Shown: one piece after another, positions 23,778 through 32,845 of the stretch | Numbering within the stretch: the first letter of the stretch is position 1 | Layout: each line of letters begins with the position of its first letter | From: Spirochaetes bacterium ADurb.Bin133 | GTDB lineage: Bacteria > Spirochaetota > GWE2-31-10 > MWDO01 | Reading direction: 5' to 3' | DNA length: 40,817 bases | Assembly: GCA_002070605.1 (NCBI GenBank) | Contig: MWDO01000024.1 | Coordinates: 1-40,817 of the forward strand | Program-made: the position numbers and the translations under genes | The notes under the pieces: model-generated | What the model saw: the letters and a program-made list of their open reading frames with translations, nothing else | Databases searched by the model: none | Told to the model about the DNA's origin: nothing

Positions 23778-24483
23778 TTCCCTTTGCCCCTTTTATTTTA
23801 CTCTCTTTTACGCCGGCTATTTTAACGCCGCTTTGTAGTAATTCATTCGAAACGTAAGCGACAATTTTTTCTCGTTCGTCAATATCCGCAACTACGCCGT
23901 TAAAATTACCGTCAAACTCCAAGATTTCCCTCAATCTCTCATATTCGAATTGAGGTTTAACAAGCGCAAGCGTCTCTTTTATCCCCAGCTCTTTCGTTAC
24001 GTAAATAACGATCGGCGTCGCGGAGGCAAAACTAACGTCCATTACCGCCAAATCGACGGCGACGCCTATATCCCCAATTTTGACGTCCTGAATTCTGATA
24101 TTCTCAAAGACGGTTACTCTTTTATCGGTTCTAAGTTTGTAATGAAGTTGATTTGAGCCAGAATCTACGCAAATAACCTTGCTAGCGCCTTTATCGAGCA
24201 ATACGTCGGTAAATCCCCCCGTCGAACTTCCAATATCGAGACATATAAAACTATCCGGATTGATATTGAACTCTTCAAGAGCTCCAATCAATTTAAGCGA
24301 AGCCCTCGATACAAATTTGCTCTTTTGTTTGATTCTTATATCGGACGATTCGTCGACCAACGTTCCGGTCTTTGTAATAGGAACGTCGTTTACCAACGCC
24401 CTTCCCGATAGCGTCAATCCCGCCGCCTCTTTTTCTGAAAGATTAAACTTTGAAACTAATAATTTAACTATATTCTTTTTCAT
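23746..24483 (-). CDS. tlyA: TlyA family rRNA 2'-O-methyltransferase
   Basis: A 245-residue protein made of an S4 RNA-binding domain (about 1-60, with LLVSKFNLSEKEAAGLTLSG) and an FtsJ-type methyltransferase (ICLDIGSSTGGFTDVLLDKG, then AVDLAVMDVSFASATP and LALVKPQFE). In the family it methylates C1409 of 16S rRNA and, in some species, C1920 of 23S rRNA, which affects capreomycin sensitivity. The first member described was called a haemolysin in Brachyspira; that role is doubtful. The start overlaps the ispA stop by 4 bp, and the end overlaps the TPR lipoprotein gene. Confidence 0.93.
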   Translation of the reverse strand: MKKNIVKLLVSKFNLSEKEAAGLTLSGRALVNDVPITKTGTLVDESSDIRIKQKSKFVSRASLKLIGALEEFNINPDSFICLDIGSSTGGFTDVLLDKGASKVICVDSGSNQLHYKLRTDKRVTVFENIRIQDVKIGDIGVAVDLAVMDVSFASATPIVIYVTKELGIKETLALVKPQFEYERLREILEFDGNFNGVVADIDEREKIVAYVSNELLQSGVKIAGVKESKIKGAKGNVEYFFHIKN

Positions 24484-25349
24484 TTAGCCCGGGATTCCAG
24501 AAAATCCAATAATTTAATAAAGAATTCTTTGTTTGAAGGAAGAGCGCCGATAAGCGCGAGCGCTTCCGCTTTAAATGTCAATAATACTTCGCGAGCTTTT
24601 TCAACTCCCAATACCAGCGGTAAAGAGGATTTGTTTTTATCGGAGTCGCTTCCCACTTTTTTACCCAACTCTTTTTGATCGCCTATTATATCAAGTATGT
24701 CGTCCTGTATCTGAAATATATGCCCTATTTTCTCCCCAATATTTTGCAACAATTCTAATTCCTCTTGCGACGCTCCGCCATTAATACCGCCCGATATAAA
24801 AGCAAGTTCTATCAACGAAGCCGTTTTGTTTTTATTGATAAGCAGTATCTCGTCGATCGATAATTTACGGTTTTCTCCCTCCATATCGAGGATTTGCCCT
24901 TTTATCATCCCTTTATCCCCGGATTTGGCGTAAAAAACGTCTAATATCGCGGGCAATCTATCCGTTTTGGAATACTCGGATAGCAATCCGAACGCTTTTG
25001 TAAGAAGAGCGTCGCCGACTAATACCGCGTAGGCTTCGTTTTTGAGCTTATGAAGCGTAGTCGCCCCCCTTCTAAAATCGTCGTCGTCCATACAGGGAAG
25101 ATCGTCGTGTACCAGCGAATAAGTATGTATTAATTCCAGCGAATTGGCAAGTATATACGAGTCGTCGTCTATTTCGTTAAAAACCAGATTTGATTCCAAC
25201 AACAGAAGAGGTCGAATTCTTTTTGAAGGGGATAGGGTAATATATTTCATCCCCCACTCGATAGAAAATTCCGGAGGATCGGGACTGAAAATTTTTTTTA
25301 CATTATCTTCAATCTTGAGCCGCTCAAATTCTTCTTTTATAAAATTCAT
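24480..25349 (-). CDS. ispA: polyprenyl diphosphate synthase (FPP/GGPP synthase)
   Basis: All-helical prenyltransferase of 289 residues that condenses isopentenyl diphosphate with allylic diphosphates. The first Asp-rich motif is DDLPCMD (82-88) with two extra residues between the Asp groups as in bacterial FPP synthases, followed by RRG. The second is QIQDDILD. K/R sites (KRIRP near residue 43) are present. Bacterial type-II spacing favours farnesyl or geranylgeranyl diphosphate as product; chain length cannot be settled. It overlaps the ymdB-like and tlyA genes by 4 bp each. Confidence 0.92.
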   Translation of the reverse strand: MNFIKEEFERLKIEDNVKKIFSPDPPEFSIEWGMKYITLSPSKRIRPLLLLESNLVFNEIDDDSYILANSLELIHTYSLVHDDLPCMDDDDFRRGATTLHKLKNEAYAVLVGDALLTKAFGLLSEYSKTDRLPAILDVFYAKSGDKGMIKGQILDMEGENRKLSIDEILLINKNKTASLIELAFISGGINGGASQEELELLQNIGEKIGHIFQIQDDILDIIGDQKELGKKVGSDSDKNKSSLPLVLGVEKAREVLLTFKAEALALIGALPSNKEFFIKLLDFLESRAK

Positions 25350-26125
25350 ATACTAAACCTGCCGATGCTGTTAGTTTTTTTTGAGGTAAGACTGATATTT
25401 GCTATGATACCTTGCAATTTGCAATTATCTTTGGACGGTTTAAAAGGAACCGTCGTCTGCGTAACGATTTTCTCAAGAATACCCTCTTTTTCCATTCCTA
25501 TCACGCTGTCTATACCGCCGCACATACCAAGGTCTGCGATAAATCCGGTCCCCTTCGGCAAAATCTTTTCGTCCGCCGTTTGAACGTGCGTATGAGTCCC
25601 GGCTAACAACGAAATCCTACCGTCAAACTCCATAGCCAAAGCCTGTTTCTCGGAGTTTGACTCCGCATGAAAATCCACTATAATCGCGTCGCAATTTTTA
25701 AGTTCGCTTTTTAGGAGTTTATTCAGCGTCTGAAAAGGGCAATCGATAGGCGTCATGAAGTATCTCCCCATCAGGTTGACTACTCCGATCTTTTTGTCGT
25801 TAATGGTTTTAATGAAATAACCTTTACCCGCCGCTTCGGGGTAATTTGCCGGTCTTAAAAGGTAGTCGTAATCGTTAAGAAGTTCCTCGGCGTCTCTGTT
25901 AGACCATATATGATTGCCGGACGTTATAACGTCGATACCGTAACTTATCATCGAACCGACAATCTGTTGAGTTATACCAAATCCGTCGTCCGAATTTTCC
26001 CCGTTGGCGATCGCAAGAGAAATCCTCTCTTTCTTCTTCAAATGGTTTAGTTTAACGAAAACTTGTTCCAGCCCGGGAGCTCCTATAACATCGCCGAGCA
26101 TTACAATATTCAATTCTTCTAACAA
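25346..26125 (-). CDS. ymdB: YmdB-family metallophosphoesterase
   Basis: A 259-residue calcineurin-like phosphoesterase of the family (TIGR00282 type) whose Bacillus member hydrolyses 2',3'-cyclic nucleotides and influences biofilm and motility choices. Metal-binding motifs are VMLGDVIG, ANGENSDDGFGI, TSGNHIWSN, VDFHAES and GTHTHVQTAD. The start is probably TTG at 26125, which has AAGGA at the right distance; TTG at 26131 is too close to it. It overlaps ispA by 4 bp and lies 12 bp after ribH. Confidence 0.9.
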   Translation of the reverse strand: MLEELNIVMLGDVIGAPGLEQVFVKLNHLKKKERISLAIANGENSDDGFGITQQIVGSMISYGIDVITSGNHIWSNRDAEELLNDYDYLLRPANYPEAAGKGYFIKTINDKKIGVVNLMGRYFMTPIDCPFQTLNKLLKSELKNCDAIIVDFHAESNSEKQALAMEFDGRISLLAGTHTHVQTADEKILPKGTGFIADLGMCGGIDSVIGMEKEGILEKIVTQTTVPFKPSKDNCKLQGIIANISLTSKKTNSIGRFSI

Positions 26126-26137
26126 ATACAATCCTTT

Positions 26138-26599
26138 TTACAAAACGCCGACGAGGTTGACCATCTCCAGAGCCGTCATCGCCGCTTCAAAACCTTTATT
26201 GCCCCCTTTGGCTCCCGATCTGATCTCAGCTTGCTCTATCGTATCGGTAGTCAAAACGCCGAATATTACTGGAACGCCCGTTTGAAGAGATACCGTCGCA
26301 AGCCCTTTGGATACTTCGGCGGCTACATAATCAAAATGAGGCGTATCTCCGCGAATTACCGCTCCAACGGCTATTATTGCGTCGTAAAGCTTCTTTTCGG
26401 CTAATTTCTTGCATATTAGCGGCATCTCAAAAGCGCCCGGAACTCTTACAATCGATATATCGCTATCCGCCGTATCGTGTCTGACAAGACAATCCACGGC
26501 GCCTTCAAGCAGTCTTTCGGTAAGAAAAGAGTTAAATCTCGATAAGACTATCGCAAATTTCTTCCCTTTCCCGTTAAGTTTTCCTTCTATGACATTCAT
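26138..26599 (-). CDS. ribH: 6,7-dimethyl-8-ribityllumazine synthase
   Basis: Penultimate enzyme of riboflavin synthesis, joining the ribityl-amino pyrimidine with 3,4-dihydroxy-2-butanone 4-phosphate. Its 153 residues match the family. Landmarks are the substrate-binding [55 protein letters not shown] and GGNKGFEAA. The start at 26599 (MNVIEG) has TGGAG upstream; the extra residues from 26653 look like leader. No other rib gene or FMN riboswitch is seen. It is the first gene of a five-gene minus-strand run. Confidence 0.95.
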   Translation of the reverse strand: MNVIEGKLNGKGKKFAIVLSRFNSFLTERLLEGAVDCLVRHDTADSDISIVRVPGAFEMPLICKKLAEKKLYDAIIAVGAVIRGDTPHFDYVAAEVSKGLATVSLQTGVPVIFGVLTTDTIEQAEIRSGAKGGNKGFEAAMTALEMVNLVGVL

Positions 26600-26769
26600 T
26601 ACGTTAACTCCATTTTTAATAAATTTTGTAACACAATGTTTGTTTATTTTCAATAGTTTTTTTCTATTCTTAACTAAATAGTTAAATTTTAACGGTTCAG
26701 ATTTCGATATTTTAAATGCCGCTACAAAGGAATTCGGCGTTCAGATTTAACTTAAAAAAAAGGGATTTT

Positions 26770-28098
26770 ATGATAGAGCCTAGAGTTTTGAAAGGATTTA
26801 AAGATTCGCTTCCGGAAAATATGATCGATAAAAAAAACATCATCTATAAACTGGAGTCCGTCTTTGAGAGTTACGGATTCGTCCCGATTGATACTCCAGC
26901 TCTAGAATATACTGAGATTCTTCTTGGCAAAGGGGGCGGCGAGACCGACAAACAGATTTACAGGTTTAGAGATCACGGAAACCGGGACGTTTCGCTCCGG
27001 TACGATCTGACCGTTCCGCTCGCCAGATTTGTGTCGGAACATTTCAACGAACTGACTTTCCCTTTTAAAAGATACCACATAGCCCCCGTATGGCGCGGCG
27101 AAAACACTCAAAAAGGGAGGTATAGAGAATTTTATCAATGCGATTTTGATATACTCGGAAGCTCCTCAATCAACGCAGATATCGATATACTTTTGACGAT
27201 TAAAAGCGGTTTCGACGCGATCTCCGCGGGAGACTACGTTGTAAATATTAATCACCGCAAAGTTCTAAACGGATTTCTTGAGAAACTCGGAGTAAAAGAC
27301 AAGGCGTCGGATATCCTCAGAACCGTAGATAAAATTTACAAGATCGGAGCCGACAACGTCGTAAAAGAACTCGTCGAAACTCATAAAATTGACTCCGGAA
27401 TAACCGATTCAATAATTAAATTCCTAAATATAGAAAAAGCCGGCAAGGGTCGAGGGATAATCGGCGAAGAGATATTTAACGCAATAAACGACGCCGGAGG
27501 CGCAGTCGGCGAAGATACGTTGAAATACGTCGACGAACTGGAAACGGTTTTTAAGACCATTGCCGAATGCGGATATCTCGATCGGTTTTCATACAACCCC
27601 GCGATAACGAGAGGGCTCGATTATTACACCGGCATAGTTTTTGAAAGCTTTATAAAAGACGCTGTTGAATTCGGTTCGGTCTGCTCGGGCGGCAGATACG
27701 ATAACCTCGCGGGGCTTTATAGTAAAAACGAAGTCGTCGGAGTCGGAGCTTCGTTCGGACTGGATCGCTTGTTGGCGCTTATGGAGTCTAAAAATCTTTT
27801 ATCTAAAAAGAGCGCCAAGACGGAGATATTAATATTTAATATGGACAATAAATTCTATCCCAAATACCAGAAAATTTCAAGCGAACTGAGAAAAGAGAAT
27901 ATTAACGCAGAAGTTTTTCTTGAAAATAAGAAAATTCCGCAACAATTCAAATACGCCGAAAAAAAGACTATCAAATACGTTCTGTTCGCCGGCGAAAATG
28001 AAATTAATAATGACCGCTACGGCTTAAAAAATATCGTAGACGGCGTTGAAAAAAAAGGTCTCTCCATTCGCGATATAATCAAAGAATTGAAAGGATAA
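26770..28098 (+). CDS. hisS: histidyl-tRNA synthetase
   Basis: Class II aminoacyl-tRNA synthetase, 442 residues. Visible are the N-terminal PRVLKGFKDSLPE, motif 2 region FKRYHIAPVWRGENTQKGRY, histidine-site RGLDYYTGIVFE and GGRYDNLAGLY, motif 3 GVGASFGLDRLLAL, and a C-terminal anticodon-binding domain. The start at 26770 has AAAGGGA upstream; a longer frame from 26716 is unlikely. The next gene starts 1 bp after the stop. Confidence 0.95.
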   Translation: MIEPRVLKGFKDSLPENMIDKKNIIYKLESVFESYGFVPIDTPALEYTEILLGKGGGETDKQIYRFRDHGNRDVSLRYDLTVPLARFVSEHFNELTFPFKRYHIAPVWRGENTQKGRYREFYQCDFDILGSSSINADIDILLTIKSGFDAISAGDYVVNINHRKVLNGFLEKLGVKDKASDILRTVDKIYKIGADNVVKELVETHKIDSGITDSIIKFLNIEKAGKGRGIIGEEIFNAINDAGGAVGEDTLKYVDELETVFKTIAECGYLDRFSYNPAITRGLDYYTGIVFESFIKDAVEFGSVCSGGRYDNLAGLYSKNEVVGVGASFGLDRLLALMESKNLLSKKSAKTEILIFNMDNKFYPKYQKISSELRKENINAEVFLENKKIPQQFKYAEKKTIKYVLFAGENEINNDRYGLKNIVDGVEKKGLSIRDIIKELKG

Positions 28099-28099
28099 T

Positions 28100-28945
28100 A
28101 TGATAATAGACGCAATAAAAGAAATTTTAAACAACTATAGGAATAGTATATCCCTCGATAAACTCGATTCGATTCTTGCGGAAAAAAATATGCGCAACGT
28201 AGCGCTTGAAGAGATCTCGAAGTCGGAAATTATGAAGATAAGCAGCGGAATAGTTTTCTTAAAAAGCGCGCTCATAGAACAGAAAAAACTCATTTTTCAG
28301 GAACTGGAAGATTACCTAAAAGTAAAAATCATCGACGAAGTTTTGAGAGACGATATAATAAAAAACTTTAGTCAAAAAATTTCAGACAACTTCATAATCG
28401 AATGGATAGATATACCGCTTGAAAGAAAACTACGGATTTTCGACCTGATACTTTCGCTCGTTATGAAACCTAAAAAAACCTCGGATAAATTAAAAAAATT
28501 CTTCGATAAAATAGTGGATCTCTACGTAATAATAGCGATTTACTCGACCTTAATATTTAAAAATTTTGAATCTAATCTGGAATACGTCTTCAAAGTTATA
28601 GAAAACATAGAAAAATTCGAAGAACTGCTAAAATCGCACCTCTTCAATATCCTAACCGTTCCCGATCTAGTCGAAACTAAACTGGAAGAGTGGGAAGAAG
28701 AATTTGTCGAAGTTGAGAAAAAAATTAATAAAATTTTAGAAAACACCTTTATTGACAATAAAAAATTCTCTAAACTTCTATTTAAAAGAGTTTTTAACGA
28801 CGAACTTAATAATTTTGATATAAGCCTGATTCTTACAAGATACAATTTTAAAAGTTTCTACGAATGGACGCTCTTCTTAACCGACGAAAAAGAGACCCTG
28901 GAAGACATTAATCGAGATTTATTTGAAGACCTTGGAATAAATTAA
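28100..28945 (+). CDS. hypothetical helical protein downstream of hisS, 281 aa
   Basis: I do not recognise it. It looks almost entirely helical, Lys/Ile/Glu-rich, with no signal peptide or membrane segment. The acidic stretch KLEEWEEEFVEVEKKINKIL is likely coiled coil. The start ATG is 1 bp after the hisS stop, so translation is probably coupled. The long open frame with codon use like its neighbours supports a real protein. Confidence 0.75.
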   Translation: MIIDAIKEILNNYRNSISLDKLDSILAEKNMRNVALEEISKSEIMKISSGIVFLKSALIEQKKLIFQELEDYLKVKIIDEVLRDDIIKNFSQKISDNFIIEWIDIPLERKLRIFDLILSLVMKPKKTSDKLKKFFDKIVDLYVIIAIYSTLIFKNFESNLEYVFKVIENIEKFEELLKSHLFNILTVPDLVETKLEEWEEEFVEVEKKINKILENTFIDNKKFSKLLFKRVFNDELNNFDISLILTRYNFKSFYEWTLFLTDEKETLEDINRDLFEDLGIN

Positions 28946-28954
28946 TACGTATTA

Positions 28955-28975
28955 ACGCATATGGAGCATATGCGT
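28955..28975. repeat. CATATG hairpin (island 6)
   Basis: A 9-bp perfect stem ACGCATATG / CATATGCGT with a GAG loop joins two CATATG cores (28958 and 28967). It lies 10 bp after the stop of the helical protein gene and 122 bp before the double-RHH-like gene at 29098. No T-run follows, so it is not a classic terminator. Confidence 0.8.
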
Positions 28976-29097
28976 ATCTGTCTTTCTAATTAATCCCCTC
29001 ATAAAAAAATATTTAAAATATTTCTTCGAATTTGTAAAGCAAAAAAAATATTTATTGTTATTTATATATAGATTCAAATAATTTTTAGGAGCGTCAA

Positions 29098-29601
29098 ATG
29101 ACTAAATCAAACCGTCTTTTTCATTTTATCGTATCGAAAAATATTAATTGTCGCATAGACTTTTTAAGAGAAAACCTCAATATCAAGAGTAATTGCGAAT
29201 TATTCGATTATATCATCGAGAAAATATCAAAAAATATGCCAAAATTAAAAGAAATTATTGGAGATCATAAATCTGAATACGATTTTATAGATACGGAAGA
29301 TAGATCAAGAATAGATAAATACGTAAGATTAAATGAGAATAAATACAAAACATTGAAAAAATGGCATTATTTGTTCAATGAATATGGAATATCTGTAATT
29401 TTAAGAGATATTATTAAATTTTTCTATGAAGGAATAGTTAAATACGGAGCGGATAAATTTCTGGATTTGATAGATAAAAATTTGAATTTGCATAAGATTA
29501 AATATGCTATGAAAAATATTTTGACACATATGATGAAAATCTCCATAAAAAAAAGGCTCCTTTATTCCACAGTAGTCCAAAATTTACTAGACTATTCGTA
29601 A
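29098..29601 (+). CDS. double ribbon-helix-helix-like DNA-binding protein, copy A
   Basis: A 167-residue protein, roughly 40% identical by eye to the product of 38124-38639. The N-terminal part reads as strand (LFHFIVS), helix (CRIDFLRENLN), turn, helix (ELFDYIIEKIS), the ribbon-helix-helix pattern. A second such unit seems to follow near residues 80-118: strand KYVRL, helix YKTLKKWHYLFNEYG, helix LRDIIKFFYEG. Conserved linker: IIGDHKSEY. The fold is my reading from pattern and must be tested. Unusually, its coding sequence contains the repeat motif TTGACACATATG at 29521-29532. AGGAG precedes the ATG. Confidence 0.7.
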   Translation: MTKSNRLFHFIVSKNINCRIDFLRENLNIKSNCELFDYIIEKISKNMPKLKEIIGDHKSEYDFIDTEDRSRIDKYVRLNENKYKTLKKWHYLFNEYGISVILRDIIKFFYEGIVKYGADKFLDLIDKNLNLHKIKYAMKNILTHMMKISIKKRLLYSTVVQNLLDYS

Positions 29602-29803
29602 TAAAATACGATTCTACGATAGAAAAGAGACTCATAAGGATATAAACGGTAATTTTTAGGATTTGGGAATTAATCAGAGTTTTTTTATAATTATTTATTT
29701 AAATGAAATATTAATATTTTAGTTGCATTATTGGTCGTATTTTATTATGCTTTTGTAACAGGCGGCAATATATCGCTTGAATATTTTTTGCTAGGAGAGA
29801 TTT

Positions 29804-30253
29804 ATGGCAAAGGCGGTTAAAACGAGATTTATTAGAATTATTTCAGCAGTTTTGGGCGGGATATTGTCTCTTTTCGGTATATCCGCATATTGTATGCTCG
29901 CCGAATACGGTTGTCCTACCGCCGAATATACGTTCAAAGGTAAAGTTACGTCAAGCTTGACAGGAAAGCCGATCCCCGGAGTTAAAGTTACGGTGGACTC
30001 AACCTCCGCATATATAAAATCTATCATAACGGATGAAAACGGCGACTATGAAATACTTAAAGATTACGGCGGCGCGCCCGATGGGAAAGTAGTATATATA
30101 CGCGCTAAAGACGTCGACGGAGAACTTAACGGAAACTTTAAAGACGCCGAGAAGTCTCATACAATAAAAAAGACGGATTTCAGCGGCGGCGACGGAAGGT
30201 GGAACGAAGGCTCGGCTACCGCGACTATAAATATTCAAATGGAGCCGCTTTAA
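29804..30253 (+). CDS. radical SAM-associated small exported protein (putative lipoprotein)
   Basis: A 149-residue partner of the radical SAM enzyme encoded 30 bp downstream. It has a basic N-terminus and hydrophobic segment, then ISAYCMLAEYGCPTAEYTFK. This YGxPxAxY(x)xKG stretch followed by a carboxypeptidase-regulatory-like beta-sandwich (GKVTSSLTGKPIPGVKVTV ... SIITDENGDYEI) is the known pattern of the rSAM/lipoprotein pairs of Bacteroidetes (TIGR04134-type, from memory). The Cys of SAYC is not in a canonical lipobox because Tyr precedes it, so lipidation is uncertain. TAGGAGAG precedes the ATG. Confidence 0.82.
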   Translation: MAKAVKTRFIRIISAVLGGILSLFGISAYCMLAEYGCPTAEYTFKGKVTSSLTGKPIPGVKVTVDSTSAYIKSIITDENGDYEILKDYGGAPDGKVVYIRAKDVDGELNGNFKDAEKSHTIKKTDFSGGDGRWNEGSATATINIQMEPL

Positions 30254-30283
30254 TTAATATTCTATACAAACGGCGTTATTACA

Positions 30284-31363
30284 ATGAAAAATATCGGTTT
30301 CTTTAAGAAATTGGGTCTAAATAGTTTTGCGCTATATAAAAATATCCAAAAAGAGTTGCATGACCTGAACTATCTTTTCTGGGAATGTACTCTCAAGTGT
30401 TCTCTATCCTGTAAACATTGCGGAAGCGACTGTAAAACCGACGCAAAGGTTAAGGATATGCCCTTATGCGATTTTACGACGGTTCTAAAGTCTGTTTCCA
30501 AAAAATACAATCCCAACAAGGTAATGCTGGTTTTGTCCGGCGGCGAACCTCTCCTAAGAAACGATCTGGAAGAGTGCGGTAGAACGTTTTACAATATGGG
30601 CTTCCCATGGGGAATTGTGTCAAACGGTTACGCTCTAAATCAGAGCAGGTTCGACGCGCTGATAAACGCCGGCATGAGGTCGATAACGATTAGTCTCGAC
30701 GGATTAAAAGAGAGTCATAACTGGCTAAGAGGTAAAAAAGATTCGTTTGATAGAGCAGTTCGATCGATAGAGATAATAAACAAAAACCGCGAGGTCGTAT
30801 CCGACGTTGTAACGTGCGTAAATTCCAGAAATATTTCAGAATTAGACTCTTTCAAAACGCTACTTCTGGAGAAGGGCGCTCGAAACTGGCGGCTTTTTAC
30901 TATTTTCCCTAGAGGAAGGGCGAGAGACGACGAAGAACTAAAATTATCAAACGCAGATTTTAGAATTCTTATGGAGTTTATTGTAAAAACAAACGGCGAA
31001 GGACTAATCCGGTCGAGTTACGGTTGCGAGGGCTTTCTAGGAAAGTATGAGAACGTCGTAAGAAACGGGTATTTTTTCTGTAGAGCGGGCGTCAACATAG
31101 GATCGGTACTAGCCGACGGCTCGATATCGGCTTGCCCGAGTCTGCGGGGCGACTTCATTCAGGGGAATATCTACAAAGAGGATTTTCTAGACGTCTGGGA
31201 AAACCGGTACTCCATTATGAGAGACAGGAAATGGACGCGCAAAGACCAATGCGCCGATTGCGACGTATATAAATGGTGCGAAGGCAACGGGCTTCATCTC
31301 TGGGACGAAGAGACCAAGACGCTATGCAAATGCCACTACAAAGATTTATTTGAGAGCGCATAA
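30284..31363 (+). CDS. radical SAM/SPASM enzyme of the rSAM/lipoprotein system
   Basis: A 359-residue radical SAM protein. The SAM-cluster motif is Cys39-x3-Cys43-x2-Cys46 (KCSLSCKHCG), with LSGGEPLLR as the SAM-binding GGE motif and TISLDGLKESHNWLRG further on. The C-terminal SPASM region has several Cys (FFCRAGVNIGS, ISACPS, CADCDVYKWC, LCKCH) for one or two extra [4Fe-4S] clusters. SPASM enzymes modify peptides or proteins. Its position directly after a small exported protein fits the TIGR04133-type rSAM/lipoprotein system, in which the paired protein is the presumed target; the modification is not known. Convergent with the beta-barrel gene (2 bp gap). Confidence 0.92.
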   Translation: MKNIGFFKKLGLNSFALYKNIQKELHDLNYLFWECTLKCSLSCKHCGSDCKTDAKVKDMPLCDFTTVLKSVSKKYNPNKVMLVLSGGEPLLRNDLEECGRTFYNMGFPWGIVSNGYALNQSRFDALINAGMRSITISLDGLKESHNWLRGKKDSFDRAVRSIEIINKNREVVSDVVTCVNSRNISELDSFKTLLLEKGARNWRLFTIFPRGRARDDEELKLSNADFRILMEFIVKTNGEGLIRSSYGCEGFLGKYENVVRNGYFFCRAGVNIGSVLADGSISACPSLRGDFIQGNIYKEDFLDVWENRYSIMRDRKWTRKDQCADCDVYKWCEGNGLHLWDEETKTLCKCHYKDLFESA

Positions 31364-31365
31364 CG

Positions 31366-32832
31366 CTAGAATTCCAATTTAAAATCAAGCCCTATACAGA
31401 TCTCTTGCGCTCCAAGTTCTTTGATAAGCGCTTCCAGTCCTTTCACCCCAATCTCCATCTCGACCGGACCTAAATATAGCCCGATACCCGTCGAGAAAGA
31501 CGGCGCGTTGACTTGCGTGTTATAATTAAACGCCGCTCTTATCGGAATCTCAATAAAAGCAACTTTTGGATTGATCTCCATCCCGATTGATAAATTAAAC
31601 GTCGGATAATCGCCTATCAACATTCTGTTGAGATCCGACAAGGACAAGTCGGCGGCGATAATCATATCAAAATACCGGCTTCTAACCGGCAATATCCCGA
31701 CTCCGGTTCTAATGGAGGTATTGGGAAGCCAAAATTCGTACGCTATCGTCTCGCCGCCCGAATTAACCGACGTTTGCAATCCGGAAATTAGGTCGTTACT
31801 GATTTTTGTAAAGTCGAAAGTCGCGCCTGAAGAGGGGTCAAACGTTACGTCCATATAAATATCGGCCGATATTCTCGAAGATTGCGGAAAGATAATAAAT
31901 CCCAGATCGGTAACGGAGAATCCGGCTCGGACGTATTTATTAAACTGAACAATAAATCCCATATCAAATCCGACTCCAAAGCCAAAACTACCGCTGTTAG
32001 TAACAAAAGATTGAAGATTAAAGCCGGCGAGATCGCGATTAACTACGTTCGTCGCTTTAACCGGCTCGGTTATGATCAAATTCATATTAGTCTGAATATT
32101 TCCTTTCAATTTTACTCTGTATCCGTATAATCCGTAAGAATTATCCCACGCAAACGCGCTTAAGCTGGATTCGTCTAACTTAGCTTTCACAAAAACCGTC
32201 GGCAAATAAAAATGCCCCGTTAGTCCGATATATATTGCCTCAACGGGCATATATTTTTCTAACGTCTTGGCTCTACCGCTTAAAACAAAATTGAAATCGA
32301 CGTATTGGAAAAAAGTCGAATTTATTTTAAAAGTCAGTTCGTTTTGTAAACTTAACTCTTGAAAAAGATATACAAAAAGATTTTTGTCTATCGTTATAGT
32401 AAAATTTGTTTTCGGTAAAATTGAGAAACCGAGACTGAAATCTGCATATTTAAAATAGGTCATAAAATTCGGCAAACTAACGTCGAATCCCATATCAAAT
32501 CCCGTAACCGGCATCCCCGCTATGATAGTAGACAGTAAATTTGTAGCATTCTGATCGTTAATACGCATTTCTAACAGTTTTAAAACATCGTCCGTCGATA
32601 TAGAATTGTTGTAATATCTGAATCCATAAGTCCCAAAGAGGTTTAGTCCGTATTTCGACGGAGACATAAACAATCCCGCAGGATTGTATAGCATAGATTC
32701 AAACCCCTCGGATACGGACGTATAAGCGCCGTTCCAGCTTATCGATTCGGCGGTAGTTATATAATTTAGAGCGTAAGAGTTATGACAAATAACGAGGACA
32801 ATTAGTAATAATACGCTCTTTTTTATTTTCAT
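31366..32832 (-). CDS. FadL-like outer-membrane beta-barrel protein
   Basis: A 488-residue exported protein with a signal peptide (MKIKKSVLLLIVLVICHNSYA) and many alternating amphipathic strands, ending in a charged/Phe terminus (GLDFKLEF) as barrels often do. The early segment AYTSVSEGFESMLYNPAGLF carries the NPAG motif of the FadL/OmpP1-type family, which carries hydrophobic solutes across the outer membrane. Family-level call only; it could also be a related PorV- or TraF-like protein. It lies 13 bp downstream of a giant lipoprotein gene, and the two probably work together at the outer membrane. Confidence 0.75.
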   Translation of the reverse strand: MKIKKSVLLLIVLVICHNSYALNYITTAESISWNGAYTSVSEGFESMLYNPAGLFMSPSKYGLNLFGTYGFRYYNNSISTDDVLKLLEMRINDQNATNLLSTIIAGMPVTGFDMGFDVSLPNFMTYFKYADFSLGFSILPKTNFTITIDKNLFVYLFQELSLQNELTFKINSTFFQYVDFNFVLSGRAKTLEKYMPVEAIYIGLTGHFYLPTVFVKAKLDESSLSAFAWDNSYGLYGYRVKLKGNIQTNMNLIITEPVKATNVVNRDLAGFNLQSFVTNSGSFGFGVGFDMGFIVQFNKYVRAGFSVTDLGFIIFPQSSRISADIYMDVTFDPSSGATFDFTKISNDLISGLQTSVNSGGETIAYEFWLPNTSIRTGVGILPVRSRYFDMIIAADLSLSDLNRMLIGDYPTFNLSIGMEINPKVAFIEIPIRAAFNYNTQVNAPSFSTGIGLYLGPVEMEIGVKGLEALIKELGAQEICIGLDFKLEF

Positions 32833-32845
32833 CGCCGATCCATTT

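Noticed and set aside
29602-29803. Possible regulatory RNA in the 200-bp gap before the radical SAM pair
   Set aside because: Only AT-rich sequence with weak promoter-like hexamers; no stable hairpin or known riboswitch motif was seen.
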